A stretch of 52,486 nt of DNA from a virus. This document shows positions 9,812-17,827 of the stretch, one piece after another; positions within the stretch are counted from its first letter, which is position 1, and every line of letters starts with the position of its first letter. The translations under genes and the position numbers were made by a program. The notes beneath the pieces are model-generated. The model did no database searches. It was not told the DNA's origin and saw nothing but the letters and a program-made list of their open reading frames with translations. The stretch spans positions 1-52,486 of the IMG/VR virus record IMGVR_UViG_3300033979_000594. One strand, written 5' to 3'.

Positions 9812-10954
9812 TTAAAATCCGTAATCATCAGGTAATGATTCATCAGCAATTTCAGAAGAACGAGGGCTATAACCATCGTCAAATATCTCTGCGGTTTTGA
9901 TGGTGACTATATCACCATCAACTGTGCCGATAATTTCCCATTTTCCGCCCATGGCGATGTGAGCCAAGTGTTCGGGAATATTGAATTTCTTACCTTCTTT
10001 AGAAAGGACTAAAACCCCTGTGGAATTACTTTCCAGTATTTGAGAAAACTCAACACAGCCTTCAAAAGGCATAATCTCTTTACGTGGCTTGGAAAATGAT
10101 TGGTATTCAGAATACCACTGAGTTATTAGTTTTCCTGCTTCAGAGGACATAGATAACAGCAAATCTTCTAATGCAACGCCACTAAACAGAATCTTTCTAT
10201 TTCCGGCTTTTCGGTGGAACTCAATAGAGTTCCCAACATTTTCCACTGTGGGAATTTTTATTTCTGTTGGAACGCAAAAAGGAGATTCATTTGCATCGTT
10301 GCGTTGAAACCCAATTTTGAAGTCAATCTTGGCAAAAGCCAAGGCGAAAGGCGATAACAACCCGCTTGAACTTACTTTACCAGCCATTTTAAGCCTGGTA
10401 AAGTAAGTTTTACTTACCTTTTCATAAAGGTCTTTTGTTTCTGCGTACAAAGACGCAGCAAACGCTCCTTTTGCCGTATACTGAATCGGCGTTGCGTGCA
10501 AGGGTTGATCGTTTTTACCTAGGAAAAGTATTAAGTTTCTAACAACCACTTTATAGTGGTTTTTGTCCGCTTTTGCGGTTGCCAGTAAAGAGGTTTCCGC
10601 GCCGTTTTCCCAAGCCAATCCTACAAAGCTAAATCTATCATCTTTTGATGGACGATGTTGGATCTCTCTCTGTGATTTGTGGATAATCACAAATTTGGGA
10701 GATTGGGTAATAAAACCAACCTCAGTACCGTCACCCAGTGAAGCCTCATAAGGTTGCCAGGTGTCGTCTGGAATAAATCCAGCTTTTTCGGCTTCTGTGG
10801 CTTTAATAAAAAAGCCTATTTCTCTAATTCCGCCTTCTTTCTCCCACTTGGAAAGCTTACCTGGTTGCAGGTTGGGGGGGGAAATTATTTGACAATAAGG
10901 TATTTGAGTAGAAGCAATGGTGTGATTTACAAATTGTTCCAATAATGTAGTCAT
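9812..10954 (-). CDS. DUF5895-like protein, 380 aa
   Basis: An AAGGAACAATT ribosome binding site precedes the ATG. The protein is soluble, with mixed alpha/beta content and no signal peptide. It resembles the DUF5895 family I remember from cyanobacterial plasmids and phages (an N-terminal QIPYCQIISPP segment, then a GLAWENGA segment and a VGFQRND-like core); this was not checked by search. Its function is unknown to me. Location beside dnaB and the replisome-organiser gene suggests a role in DNA metabolism, possibly nucleic-acid binding. The C-terminal 20 residues are acidic, as in single-stranded DNA-binding proteins, but lack a recognisable SSB fold signature. Confidence 0.5.
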   Translation of the reverse strand: MTTLLEQFVNHTIASTQIPYCQIISPPNLQPGKLSKWEKEGGIREIGFFIKATEAEKAGFIPDDTWQPYEASLGDGTEVGFITQSPKFVIIHKSQREIQHRPSKDDRFSFVGLAWENGAETSLLATAKADKNHYKVVVRNLILFLGKNDQPLHATPIQYTAKGAFAASLYAETKDLYEKVSKTYFTRLKMAGKVSSSGLLSPFALAFAKIDFKIGFQRNDANESPFCVPTEIKIPTVENVGNSIEFHRKAGNRKILFSGVALEDLLLSMSSEAGKLITQWYSEYQSFSKPRKEIMPFEGCVEFSQILESNSTGVLVLSKEGKKFNIPEHLAHIAMGGKWEIIGTVDGDIVTIKTAEIFDDGYSPRSSEIADESLPDDYGF

Positions 10955-11192
10955 AATTGTTCCTTAATCGTTTCTTGATTGTTTCAAATGTGCGGATATA
11001 AAGGCATCGCACCCAGCCTAGATGATTCAAAAAGGGAGATAATCAGTGTCCCCAGTTCTTCTGTATTGCTCAAATAAGAATGGCAATGTAGAAGTTTTTA
11101 CTACTGGGTAGATTACTAATATTCCCAGTATATCCACTGTTTTAAAATGGATATACAAAGTCTCTTCACATAAGTTGCATAGCTTCATTGCT
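10955..11192. other. Intergenic stretch without a convincing gene
   Basis: Only very short ORFs occur in this 238-bp gap. On the minus strand it holds the 5' region of the 380-aa gene, including an inverted pair near 11140-11160 (GTATATCCACTG / ATGGATATAC). A promoter here is likely, but I could not place -10 and -35 boxes confidently. Confidence 0.3.
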
Positions 11193-11360
11193 TCATTCAG
11201 CACTGTTGTGAAGTTTATTAATTACTCGCTGCCCCCGCTCAGTGCGGGGAACTCCATAATCATCAGCCCGCAGCACGACGGCTGCATTACGGGCTAGATT
11301 TTCAGGGACACCTGCATTTTGTAAGGCTTCTTGATAAGCCTTGGTTTTAGTCGTTGTCAT
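11193..11360 (-). CDS. Hypothetical small protein, 55 aa
   Basis: The start ATG shares its A with the TGA stop of the upstream gene (TGATG at 11358-11362), strong support for coupled translation. The sequence begins MTTTKTKAYQEALQNAGVP and is helical and soluble, with a basic C-terminal half (VPRTERGQRVINKLHN). No family recognised. Confidence 0.55.
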   Translation of the reverse strand: MTTTKTKAYQEALQNAGVPENLARNAAVVLRADDYGVPRTERGQRVINKLHNSAE

Positions 11361-12175
11361 CACACCAACTCCTTTATTGTTAGTTTTGCTAATGCCTTAG
11401 CGGCTTCTATCGGAGTATGAAAGTAAGTAACTCCAATAGTCCACCCTCTATCAACATCTAGCCAGATATTGCCGGCTAGATGTCCTTTAACTCGGACTGT
11501 GTAGCGCTCACCCAGCGGGTCTACAATTTGATTATCTTTAATATCATAGTTGATATCTTCGATATCCTGAGATATCGGGACAACCCTCCCGCTACCTCTC
11601 TCGTCATCTATGTAATTAATTGCAAAGGCCTCCGCCTCTGCGTAAGTCAAAAAGCTTTTAAATGTTTCAGAGAACTGGACTTCCCAGTTACCATTGTCAA
11701 AGTTGTGACTAATGGTAGCCACAACAGTTTTACCTTGACAGATTTCAGCGTAACCGAAGTCTATTTCATGAATTACTACCTTTTCTGTGACTTCTTGGAT
11801 TTGTTGCTCAAGAAGTTCAACAATCTCTTGTTGAGCAATTGATTGTTGCTCAACTATTTCAAATCTGTCAGCAGCCCAGCGTTCTGCGGCTGCATAAGTA
11901 CGAAACCCATCTCTTATGATGTTTCCATCCAAGTCAATGACAGAGTACCCTGCCAAGTCGCAGGAGTCCATTCCGTCGTTAAACTCAATAACAACCTGCT
12001 GTTTTTGAACTTCTACAGGCTGTAAATTAGCCTGGTGGGCAACTATAGCGTCAGCCCAGGTGATAACTTGCCTTTTATCACCCTCTGGGGTAACACCCAG
12101 TTCTTTAGCTACCATTTTGCAGTAGCTAATGCCTTTCTTGATTAAAAACTTGACAGAGAAAACTGGATGTGTCAT
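11360..12175 (-). CDS. Hypothetical protein with repeated small domains, 271 aa
   Basis: The N-terminal 45 residues (SVKFLIKKGISYCKMVAKELGVTP) resemble a SAP-like or helix-extended-loop segment. After this come three weakly similar beta-alpha units, each with a strand, a gap and an AxxxA-rich helix (YAAAERWAADRF, YAEAEAFAINYI, PIEAAKALAKL). This resembles domains that read a feature from a table or ligand. A Q/E-rich stretch around residue 100-135 may be a coiled coil. It heads a two-gene unit with the coupled 55-aa gene. Function unknown. Confidence 0.5.
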   Translation of the reverse strand: MTHPVFSVKFLIKKGISYCKMVAKELGVTPEGDKRQVITWADAIVAHQANLQPVEVQKQQVVIEFNDGMDSCDLAGYSVIDLDGNIIRDGFRTYAAAERWAADRFEIVEQQSIAQQEIVELLEQQIQEVTEKVVIHEIDFGYAEICQGKTVVATISHNFDNGNWEVQFSETFKSFLTYAEAEAFAINYIDDERGSGRVVPISQDIEDINYDIKDNQIVDPLGERYTVRVKGHLAGNIWLDVDRGWTIGVTYFHTPIEAAKALAKLTIKELV

Positions 12176-12265
12176 GATTGAATATTCCTGTATGGGACTA
12201 ACAAAGCGATCGCTTACTTCTTGGTCGGAGGGGCGGTCGTTTTTGTTTATATATCTAATATATCA

Positions 12266-12487
12266 TTACAAGATGGAACTGTCAAGTGGTTTTGAAAAAT
12301 ATTTTTTATTTTCCACAAAATCAGCCAGACCTCTTAGTACATCAGGGTTTCGTGCCATTTGTTCAATCAACTCATTGTTGTTAGTGCCTATATACTGTGC
12401 ATAAGCACGATAGATTTGTTTAGCGTCATTAGTAATCATGATTTGCTTAGAAGTCTTAGTTTCGCCATATTTTGGCTTTCCGCTCAT
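12266..12487 (-). CDS. Ribbon-helix-helix-like small protein, 73 aa
   Basis: The protein starts MSGKPKYGETKTSKQIMIT, a basic arm plus beta strand as in RHH DNA-binding proteins, followed by two helices. The C-terminal motif ELIEQMARNPDVLRGLADF is shared with the 68-aa protein at 18556-18762 (ELIERIVRNPDVARGMAAF), so the two are paralogues on opposite arms of the control region. The gene has its own promoter region with two direct repeats upstream. A role as repressor or accessory DNA-binding protein is inferred. Confidence 0.6.
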   Translation of the reverse strand: MSGKPKYGETKTSKQIMITNDAKQIYRAYAQYIGTNNNELIEQMARNPDVLRGLADFVENKKYFSKPLDSSIL

Positions 12488-12513
12488 AAAATTCTCACTT
12501 TGTAATTGTGTGC

Positions 12514-12544
12514 TGATAAAATCAATTTAGCATGATAAAATCAA
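12514..12544. promoter_or_regulatory. Direct repeats TGATAAAATCAA upstream of RHH-like gene
   Basis: Two identical 12-bp copies lie at 12514-12525 and 12533-12544. Their start-to-start spacing is 19 bp, about two helical turns, so a dimeric regulator could bind both on one DNA face. They lie just upstream of the minus-strand start at 12487. Autoregulation by the encoded RHH-like protein is a reasonable guess. Confidence 0.5.
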
Positions 12545-12591
12545 ATATCAAATGCCTATAGGAATAAAAATATGTTTATAGATATACAGAT

Positions 12592-12621
12592 AAAAAATAC
12601 CCACTTTGATACAAGTGGGTA
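12592..12621 (-). terminator. Terminator of the dnaB operon
   Basis: On the minus strand, TACCCACTT / AAGTGGGTA (9-bp stem) is followed by six T. It lies 30 bp after the dnaB stop codon. The stem resembles the TACCCACT hairpin family found five more times at 37.8-48.1 kb. Confidence 0.85.
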
Positions 12622-12650
12622 ATCAATTAATATTTGCACTTATTGATATA

Positions 12651-14000
12651 TCAATAACTTTGTTGAGCTAAATTCTTGAACTCTGAATATTGCCCATCAA
12701 AAAGCAACTTGTCTGTTCCTGTTTCAGCGTTACGTGCCTTTGTAGTAATCAATTCAGCTACACCTACATCTGTAGTTTCTTTATTGTAATATTCATCACG
12801 GTAAAGCATCATAATTACATCTGCGTCTTGTTCAATATTCCCGCTTTCAGACAGGTCGCCCATGGTAGGTCTTTTGTCTGTTCGGCTTTCTGTGGCTCGA
12901 TTTAGTTGAGATAAAGCCAATACTGGACAATTAAACTCTCCTGCCAACTCTTTAAGCATTCGGCTTGTATCCCCAACTTTAACCCGAAAGTCCCTATTAT
13001 TGGACTTATCATTTCTGGCAAGCAGGGTGATGTGATCAACCACAATCAAGCCTACATCGCCAGTTTTAGCTTTCTTTTGCCTAATCGTGTTCCGCATCTC
13101 CATAGGAGAAATGCTAAAATTATCGCATATAAATAGCCTTGAGTCATGTAGTATTTGTGACTGAGTGAGATTAAAAAATTCGTTCCATTCACTTTGAGTG
13201 AGTTGATTTTTTACAAATTGATTCAAACAGGTTCGGGTTAGTTTAGCTGCTAATCTAGCAGCTAAATCTTCTTTAGATGTTTCTAAGGAGAATACGTAAA
13301 CATTCTTCAACAGTACACTGGCAACGTGCCAGGCGATCGCCATACCACAGGCGGTTTTTCCCATACTTGGTCTTCCTGCTAGAATATGCAGCAGTTTTTT
13401 ATGCAGTCCTCCTAGACGGTTATCCAAGTCGTAAAACCCCATCTTGACAGGGGCAGGTCGTTCTCCCGCTTGAATTTCATATTTCTCTGTGTATAAAGAT
13501 GTCACAGCATCACTGATGTGGACTAATTCTGATTTTGTTTGATTAGTGCTTATATCAAGAATCTTTCTTTGGCATTCTTCAATAGCTTCATGTGTCGGGA
13601 CCCAAGTATCCCATGCTATTTTTAGCGATTCATTAAGAGTCTTGATCAATTGCCTGCGTTGATATTTTTCCAGAACTAGTGCCGCCATAGCATCAATATT
13701 AATTGCAGATACTGTACGGTCTACCAAAGTGGCTAATTTATTTCTGCCACCAATTCTTTCTAATTGATCCTTGTCTCTCAGATAATTAGCCATAGAGAGT
13801 AAATCAGTGGGTTGGTGCTGACTGTAGAGTTCCAAAGCAGCCTTGTAAATGATTGCGTGTGCATCTATATAAAATGCTTCGGAAGGTAAAAAATCGCAGA
13901 CTCGTTGAATAGCTTCAGGATCTAGTAAAATGCCGCCTAAGACGACTTCTTCAGCTTCAACGTTTTGAGGGGGCAATAGAGTAATTTCTTGAGTAAACAT
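12651..14000 (-). CDS. dnaB: Replicative DNA helicase, DnaB family
   Basis: The 449-aa length is normal for DnaB. The N-terminal domain (about residues 8-110, PQNVEAEEVVLGGILLDPEA) is the DnaB N-fold. The linker is near 150-180. The RecA-like C-terminal domain has Walker A GRPSMGKT at residues 209-216, Walker B (VGLIVVDHITLL, near 320) and the conserved SQLNRATESR segment (arginine finger region), then the SGNIEQDADVIMMLYRDEYY motif. It is intein-free and appears intact. It would unwind DNA at the element's own replication fork. It lies 21 bp downstream of the probable replisome organiser in the same transcript and ends in a terminator. Confidence 0.95.
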   Translation of the reverse strand: MFTQEITLLPPQNVEAEEVVLGGILLDPEAIQRVCDFLPSEAFYIDAHAIIYKAALELYSQHQPTDLLSMANYLRDKDQLERIGGRNKLATLVDRTVSAINIDAMAALVLEKYQRRQLIKTLNESLKIAWDTWVPTHEAIEECQRKILDISTNQTKSELVHISDAVTSLYTEKYEIQAGERPAPVKMGFYDLDNRLGGLHKKLLHILAGRPSMGKTACGMAIAWHVASVLLKNVYVFSLETSKEDLAARLAAKLTRTCLNQFVKNQLTQSEWNEFFNLTQSQILHDSRLFICDNFSISPMEMRNTIRQKKAKTGDVGLIVVDHITLLARNDKSNNRDFRVKVGDTSRMLKELAGEFNCPVLALSQLNRATESRTDKRPTMGDLSESGNIEQDADVIMMLYRDEYYNKETTDVGVAELITTKARNAETGTDKLLFDGQYSEFKNLAQQSY

Positions 14001-14021
14001 GGTAGTTGACCTTTAAGTTTG

Positions 14022-15155
14022 TTATGCGGACACTGGTAAATGCTTAGACCAATCAAAACGCGGTTGATTAATCAATGCGTATTCCAAATACGCTTGATTC
14101 CAACTACGGTGGCTATAAAAATCTTGCAAGCTTTTGGATTTAATATATTGCTCCCATACAGCCTGATGCTGGATTGGTTGCCAGGTTAATACAGCGTCAG
14201 GAAGGGGGACTAAAGCCATCTCTTTTTTAGTTTTGATGGAATATTCCTTCCATCTGATTTGTAAGTTGTTATGGTCTTTTTTCAGGTGGCTGTAGACATT
14301 AGCCCGTGACTCATGGACATCACTTCCAAATTTGCCCGCCCACTCCAAGGCGAACCATTGCCAAAAGTCATTATCTAACTGGCCATCTTTCTTCCACGGT
14401 CCATCTGGTAGCCATTCCCAAGCTATTTCTTTTGCGCTTTTACGCGGTTTTCCAAATGGTTCAACCACATTTGCCTTGTCAAGACGCGCCGGGGCGGCGG
14501 GCGCAACTTTGTCCAATGAGTGATTTATCTGTTTACCCGAAATTCCTTCCTTTAAATCAGGAATAATAGATATCTGTTCTACTCCATCTTGTCTTAAATC
14601 CTCTTTAGCGGGAGAAAGTCCGCTAGATACTTCTTCTTTAGATATTTCTTTCTTAAATACTTCTTGGAATAAGTATTTATTATGTGGCAGGTTTTCCGTA
14701 GCCGGATTTTCCGTAGCCGGATTTTCCGTAGCTGGATTTTCCGTAGCTGGATTTTCCGTAGCTGGATTTTCCGTAGCCGGATTTTCCGTAGCTGGAAAAC
14801 CTGATTCCGGTTTTACCCTTGCTGTACGGGCTTTCTGAGTTTTTTTGCTTGGTTCGCTTGATGGTATTTCCCGAATAACAGATTTCCATCCTGCCATTCT
14901 TCCGTTTACTCGTGCTTGCTCACGAGTTAAATACCCAAACTTTTCTAATTCTTTTAATGCTGAACAAACAGATGTTTTTCCGTCAGATTCGGATTGATCC
15001 GATAAGTGTTCAGTGTTAATCTCCCACCCATCAGGATAAGAGAGAAGCAAATGATGTAACCCACGCGCTTTGAAGCTTAAACGTGAATCTCTAATAGCTG
15101 CGTTGGCTATTACTGTGTAATCTTTTGAATGCTGCACTCTTATTGTTTCCCCCAT
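14022..15155 (-). CDS. Probable replisome organiser / helicase-loading HTH protein, 377 aa
   Basis: The N-terminal 100 residues (DYTVIANAAIRDSRLSFKARG, then LLLSYPDGWEINTEHLSDQS and ALKELEKFGYLTREQAR) match the winged-helix domain common in plasmid and phage replication proteins. It is followed by a Pro-rich linker with seven PATEN pentapeptides, then a second domain from about residue 240 with a DFWQWFALEWAGKFG helix. Position directly before dnaB suggests origin binding and helicase loading. The ATG at 15155 has GGAGGT upstream; a GTG one codon earlier is possible. Two degraded relatives flank the type IV operon (43277-43694, 47738-48115). Confidence 0.7.
   Translation of the reverse strand: MGETIRVQHSKDYTVIANAAIRDSRLSFKARGLHHLLLSYPDGWEINTEHLSDQSESDGKTSVCSALKELEKFGYLTREQARVNGRMAGWKSVIREIPSSEPSKKTQKARTARVKPESGFPATENPATENPATENPATENPATENPATENPATENLPHNKYLFQEVFKKEISKEEVSSGLSPAKEDLRQDGVEQISIIPDLKEGISGKQINHSLDKVAPAAPARLDKANVVEPFGKPRKSAKEIAWEWLPDGPWKKDGQLDNDFWQWFALEWAGKFGSDVHESRANVYSHLKKDHNNLQIRWKEYSIKTKKEMALVPLPDAVLTWQPIQHQAVWEQYIKSKSLQDFYSHRSWNQAYLEYALINQPRFDWSKHLPVSA
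14692..14796 (-). repeat. 15-bp minisatellite coding PATEN pentapeptides
   Basis: Seven tandem 15-bp units (TTTTCCGTAGCTGGA on the plus strand, C/T variation at one position) encode (PATEN)7 in the linker of the replisome-organiser protein. The repeat keeps the frame, so copy-number change would alter linker length without breaking the protein. Confidence 0.9.
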
Positions 15156-15220
15156 CACACACCTCCATGGGCGTGCAACAGCGCACTTGTCTTATTGACA
15201 AAAATTGAAAAATGATTCAT
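15155..15220 (-). CDS. 21-aa leader ORF coupled to replisome organiser
   Basis: The ATG at 15220 has TTAGGAGCAATT upstream (AGGAG, 9-base spacing). The peptide, MNHFSIFVNKTSALLHAHGG plus V, ends at a TGA that shares its A with the next gene's ATG (TGATG). This reads as a translated leader that couples initiation of the replication gene. The peptide itself shows no known motif. Confidence 0.5.
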   Translation of the reverse strand: MNHFSIFVNKTSALLHAHGGV

Positions 15221-15293
15221 AGTTAAATTGCTCCTAAGAGATTTAAGAAATGGTAGGGGCTGTCCCTCGACTGTGTTCAGCAGTACGAGGGCT

Positions 15294-15497
15294 TTAATTT
15301 TCTGTCTGTTCTGCCAGTGCTTTGGCAAAGGCCAAAACTTGACTGGCAATAGAAGGGTTTTGATCAAGGCATTGGGCGATCGCAATAACTTCTTGCTCAA
15401 TAGCAACGGGAATACGTTTTTGAATGGTTTTCCCAGTCTGCCATTGGTTTTTAAATAGGACCGCGTTTGGCGGTCGTTTTGGGTTTTTATTTGCCAT
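15294..15497 (-). CDS. Small cyanobacterial-type basic protein, 67 aa
   Basis: The ATG at 15497 follows an AAAACG-rich leader. The sequence starts MANKNPKRPPNAVLFKNQW, a basic PP-containing arm, then TGKTIQKRIPVAIEQEVIAIA (strand-helix, RHH-like) and a second helix rich in alanine. Such proteins look like small DNA-binding factors of the RHH class. It is transcribed toward the leader and replication genes and may regulate them. No family name can be given with confidence. Confidence 0.6.
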   Translation of the reverse strand: MANKNPKRPPNAVLFKNQWQTGKTIQKRIPVAIEQEVIAIAQCLDQNPSIASQVLAFAKALAEQTEN

Positions 15498-15600
15498 CGT
15501 TTTTTTAACTCAACACATTTAATATATCTTATTCCCTTGTACCACGTCAATAGAAATAAAGAAGATTTTTTCATACTCAGTAAGTCGGGTAAATGAATGA

Positions 15601-15630
15601 CAATAAAATAGCCACTTGTTTAAGCGGCTA
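15601..15630 (-). terminator. Intrinsic terminator
   Basis: On the minus strand, the stem TAGCCGCTT / AAGTGGCTA (one mismatch) is followed by TTTTATT. It lies 14 bp after the 73-aa gene and ends the small-gene operon. Confidence 0.7.
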
Positions 15631-15643
15631 TTAGTTGATTGTT

Positions 15644-15865
15644 TTATGTAGTTGGTATGTAAGCTTCACACTTAATAGCTATTTGCTCAAAGATTAAATC
15701 TATTCCTTCCCTTAATTCATCTTTGTCATCTTTTTGACATTGCCAGAGATTAACCAAGGTTGTTATTGGGAATCGATTATCGTTGCAGTCGCCTTCGTAG
15801 CTATAAAATTCGTCATTGCGTTCAATCAAAAACCCTGAGTAAATACAATTTAAGCAACTTTTCAT
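15644..15865 (-). CDS. Hypothetical cysteine-containing protein, 73 aa
   Basis: Its ATG overlaps the upstream stop by 4 bp (ATGA), indicating coupling. Four cysteines occur (C4, C7 as CLNC near the start, then one each in GDCNDNR and LWQCQKD), so metal binding is possible. The rest is acidic and helical. It is the last gene of the operon before a terminator. No family recognised. Confidence 0.5.
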   Translation of the reverse strand: MKSCLNCIYSGFLIERNDEFYSYEGDCNDNRFPITTLVNLWQCQKDDKDELREGIDLIFEQIAIKCEAYIPTT

Positions 15866-16080
15866 GATTCACTAATTTTAATCTGATTTAAAGAATAAGC
15901 CTTGTGTAATTTGCCATTAATAGAAACTTCCATGAAACTCCATTTAGAGCCTGTGGGGGCTAATTCTGGAGTATGGAATCCTTCAAATATTGCATCTATC
16001 CATCCATGATTGGGATGCTTGTATTTAATTTTGTCTCCTGTTTTGTAATTGGTTAGTTGCGGTTCTGTTTGTTTTGACAT
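15862..16080 (-). CDS. Hypothetical SH3-like small protein, 72 aa
   Basis: The sequence contains a YKTGDKIKYKHPNHGWIDAIFEGF segment: short beta strands with a G-D-x-I-x-Y turn that resembles SH3-like barrels found in many small phage proteins. A similar pattern occurs in the neighbouring 93-aa protein. It has no membrane segment. It is coupled to the following 73-aa gene. Function unknown. Confidence 0.5.
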   Translation of the reverse strand: MSKQTEPQLTNYKTGDKIKYKHPNHGWIDAIFEGFHTPELAPTGSKWSFMEVSINGKLHKAYSLNQIKISES

Positions 16081-16121
16081 ATTATTAAAGAATGATGTTG
16101 TGTTTTCCTTTTGTCTCCTTT

Positions 16122-16149
16122 AAGTCCGCTGACAAGGCGGACTTTTTTT
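16122..16149 (+). terminator. Hairpin with plus-strand T run
   Basis: AAGTCCGC / GCGGACTT is followed by seven T on the plus strand. No plus-strand gene precedes it, while minus-strand genes cross it. It may protect the minus operon from antisense transcription or act as a processing site. On the minus strand it is directly followed by AAAGGAG. Confidence 0.6.
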
Positions 16150-16151
16150 GT

Positions 16152-16259
16152 TTATTTATGGGATTGAATGATTAAATAACAAAGGGAAATAATTGTTATT
16201 AAGATTGTCTCAATCCCAATGGTGTAAAGGCTAAAAAGCCAAATATTAAAGTGATTCAT
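16152..16259 (-). CDS. Small single-pass membrane protein, 35 aa
   Basis: The ATG at 16259 overlaps the upstream gene by 14 bp. The peptide starts MNHFNIWLFSLYTIGIETIL and continues ITIISLCYLIIQ, about 25 uninterrupted hydrophobic residues, then a short SHK tail. It is followed by the hairpin at 16122-16149. Phage operons often carry such micro-membrane proteins, but function cannot be stated. Confidence 0.4.
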   Translation of the reverse strand: MNHFNIWLFSLYTIGIETILITIISLCYLIIQSHK

Positions 16260-16722
16260 AGTCAATATTCTCTTGTTCAAATAGTGATTGCTGTTTCCAA
16301 TCCTTACGTTCACCATCTAAATATTTGAATGCTTCATTGACAACATTTTTGATAAGCTTAAACTCAACACTTTCCTGATCAGCAATTAATAAATAAGGTG
16401 TGGTTGGACAGGCATATCTTCCTTCTATTTCACACTTACCTGTGATTGTGATGCCTATACTTTCCTCTTGATATTTGATGGAAAGTCCAATGACTTGCCC
16501 CTGCTCAAGCCAGATATGTGGGTTCAATCCAATTGCTTCCACTAACATTATTCGGAGTCCATCCAAGCCATCGTAAAACTCAATTCTGGCTTCTTCTTTT
16601 CCTGTTAAGGAGCAGTTTAAATTTTCTTCCTGATTGTTTTCGTTAACAACCATATAGGCGATACTTATACTTTCAGTGTCCCCTCTTTTGGCTTTTATCT
16701 TGGTGATTTTTCGTTCATTCAT
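16246..16722 (-). CDS. Hypothetical protein with QQSLF near C-terminus, 158 aa
   Basis: The protein is beta-rich, with a basic N-terminus (MNERKITKIKAKRGDTESI) and alternating strands to residue 110, then a helical tail. Near the C-terminus is DWKQQSLFEQE; QQSLF is a weak match to the QL(S/D)LF clamp-binding pattern seen more clearly elsewhere in this window. Its start overlaps the upstream gene by 8 bp. No family recognised. Confidence 0.5.
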   Translation of the reverse strand: MNERKITKIKAKRGDTESISIAYMVVNENNQEENLNCSLTGKEEARIEFYDGLDGLRIMLVEAIGLNPHIWLEQGQVIGLSIKYQEESIGITITGKCEIEGRYACPTTPYLLIADQESVEFKLIKNVVNEAFKYLDGERKDWKQQSLFEQENIDYESL

Positions 16723-16996
16723 GATGCTCTCCTGTGTAATGTTTTAGTATTTCTAAGTCAATAAAAATTTGGGTTGGTGACTGGAGGTGTGGTGGCTTGT
16801 CTAGTTGAATGTAATAAAGCCAGTCACCTGTGCTAATTTGTCTGATACCTGTACAAATTCCCCATCCTTTATTTGTGAGTAGGCGATCGCCGAACCAGTA
16901 AGTTGGTCTGGTTAATGTCTCCCATGGTTCTGTTTTAGATGGTCTAGGCAGTCCCTTTAAGTCTTTAGATGCTATTTTCAATGGTGGTATTTGCAC
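16715..16996 (-). CDS. Hypothetical small protein, 93 aa
   Basis: It begins with GTG and overlaps the upstream 61-aa gene by 32 bp. The core GDRLLTNKGWGICTGIRQI followed by DWLYYIQLD suggests an SH3-like small barrel similar in style to the 72-aa protein downstream. The PKTEPWETLTRPTYW segment before it is typical of flexible linkers. Its stop overlaps the next start by 8 bp. Function unknown. Confidence 0.45.
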   Translation of the reverse strand: MQIPPLKIASKDLKGLPRPSKTEPWETLTRPTYWFGDRLLTNKGWGICTGIRQISTGDWLYYIQLDKPPHLQSPTQIFIDLEILKHYTGEHHE

Positions 16997-17150
16997 GGTA
17001 TTTAATGTCTATTGTTATCTTTTGGCGCATCTCTAAATCTCTTAGGCAAATGGTGATTTCATTGAGCGGATATTCTGGAAAATTATCAATGATTTCTTTC
17101 TGAGTCCGCTCAACTTTGGTAAATTCCATAATCTTTGATTCAAGTGTCAT
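16965..17150 (-). CDS. Hypothetical winged-helix-like protein, 61 aa
   Basis: The sequence MTLESKIMEFTKVERTQKEI followed by IDNFPEYPLNEITICLRDLEMRQ has the spacing of a small winged-helix domain (helix, turn, recognition helix, wing) of the kind used by phage regulators. It overlaps both neighbours and is part of the same early-type operon. Confidence in DNA binding is modest. Confidence 0.45.
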   Translation of the reverse strand: MTLESKIMEFTKVERTQKEIIDNFPEYPLNEITICLRDLEMRQKITIDIKYRANTTIENSI

Positions 17151-17493
17151 TTCTTCCTTTTTGTTTCAAAAACTTGGTTGTAAAATATAGTTGCGCGTTA
17201 GCAGTGTTGTAATCCCAAGGGTCTAGATTCACGACTACTAAATAAGCTCCGTATTTTGAAAGTCTGAAGTCAAGGTGGTTGCGCCCAATTTTGCTACTTG
17301 GATTTGGGACAACTAATTTTAAAAGATGTTTCTGAGGAAATTCTTTTGTATTTTGAAGTAGTTGCTTGACTCTATCTATTGAGTGTTTGAATGTTGCCCA
17401 ATTTGTGCTTACAAGAGGGGCTAATTCGCGGGCTAACCAGTATTCCCCGTCACCATCTATGTGGGAAATATCATCAAAAGGATTACTTTTCAT
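17140..17493 (-). CDS. DinD/BRO-N-like protein, 117 aa
   Basis: The segment DGEYWLARELAPLVSTNWATF resembles the signature start of DinD and related antirepressor domains (xEYWxARxLxxxLxYxxWxxF), followed by a helix of the xxVKQLL type. The canonical family is longer (about 270 aa), so this is a minimal or truncated version. Its start overlaps the preceding gene by 4 bp (ATGA). A role in lysogeny control or DNA-damage response is suggested by family and by its position in the first operon next to the repressor. Confidence 0.5.
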   Translation of the reverse strand: MKSNPFDDISHIDGDGEYWLARELAPLVSTNWATFKHSIDRVKQLLQNTKEFPQKHLLKLVVPNPSSKIGRNHLDFRLSKYGAYLVVVNLDPWDYNTANAQLYFTTKFLKQKGRNDT

Positions 17494-17678
17494 GCTGCAA
17501 CCTTTTCGTTTTTTTTAAATTCTTTTAGTCCAATAGCTAAAAGATTCTCTACTAAAAGTCCAATTTCTTCATCATTTGTCACAGCCAAAATTTTGATTGT
17601 TTTGTACAAATCTCGCGGAATCCTGATCATTGATTTTTCCCGCGCTGGAGTCTGATTTCTAGTTAATTGCTTTGTCAT
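17490..17678 (-). CDS. CopG/RHH-like regulator, 62 aa
   Basis: The frame extends upstream, but the ATG at 17678 gives a compact protein (MTKQLTRNQTPAREKSMIRI). A basic arm leads to a strand (SMIRIPRDLYKTIKI) and two helices (NDEEIGLLVENLLAIGL), the RHH pattern. It is the first gene of the leftward operon and faces the XRE-family gene across a 149-bp control region containing two dyads. It is likely one of the two switch proteins. Confidence 0.6.
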   Translation of the reverse strand: MTKQLTRNQTPAREKSMIRIPRDLYKTIKILAVTNDEEIGLLVENLLAIGLKEFKKNEKVAA

Positions 17679-17703
17679 AAACACTGTTTTACTTAGTATT
17701 ATC

Positions 17704-17825
17704 TTGTGTGTAACACAATTTAATTGTAGCACATAATCTATTGTAATTTACAAAAGAAATATATAACTTTACGTTATCTTTATCATTTTTAATCTATTGT
17801 GTGATTATGTTATTGTGTTACACAA
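17704..17825. promoter_or_regulatory. Divergent control region with two TTGTGT/ACACAA dyads
   Basis: TTGTGTGTAACACAA (17704-17718) and TTGTGTTACACAA (17813-17825) are near-identical palindromes about 109 bp apart. One lies next to each of the divergent genes (RHH-like leftward, XRE rightward); the right one ends 3 bp before the XRE ATG. This is the arrangement of operators for a lysogeny-type switch. The AT-rich centre probably holds both promoters. Confidence 0.7.
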
Positions 17826-17827
17826 AT

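Noticed and set aside
15155-15574. 139-aa minus-strand ORF over the leader and 67-aa gene
   Set aside because: It overlaps two better-supported genes with good ribosome binding sites and has no family features.
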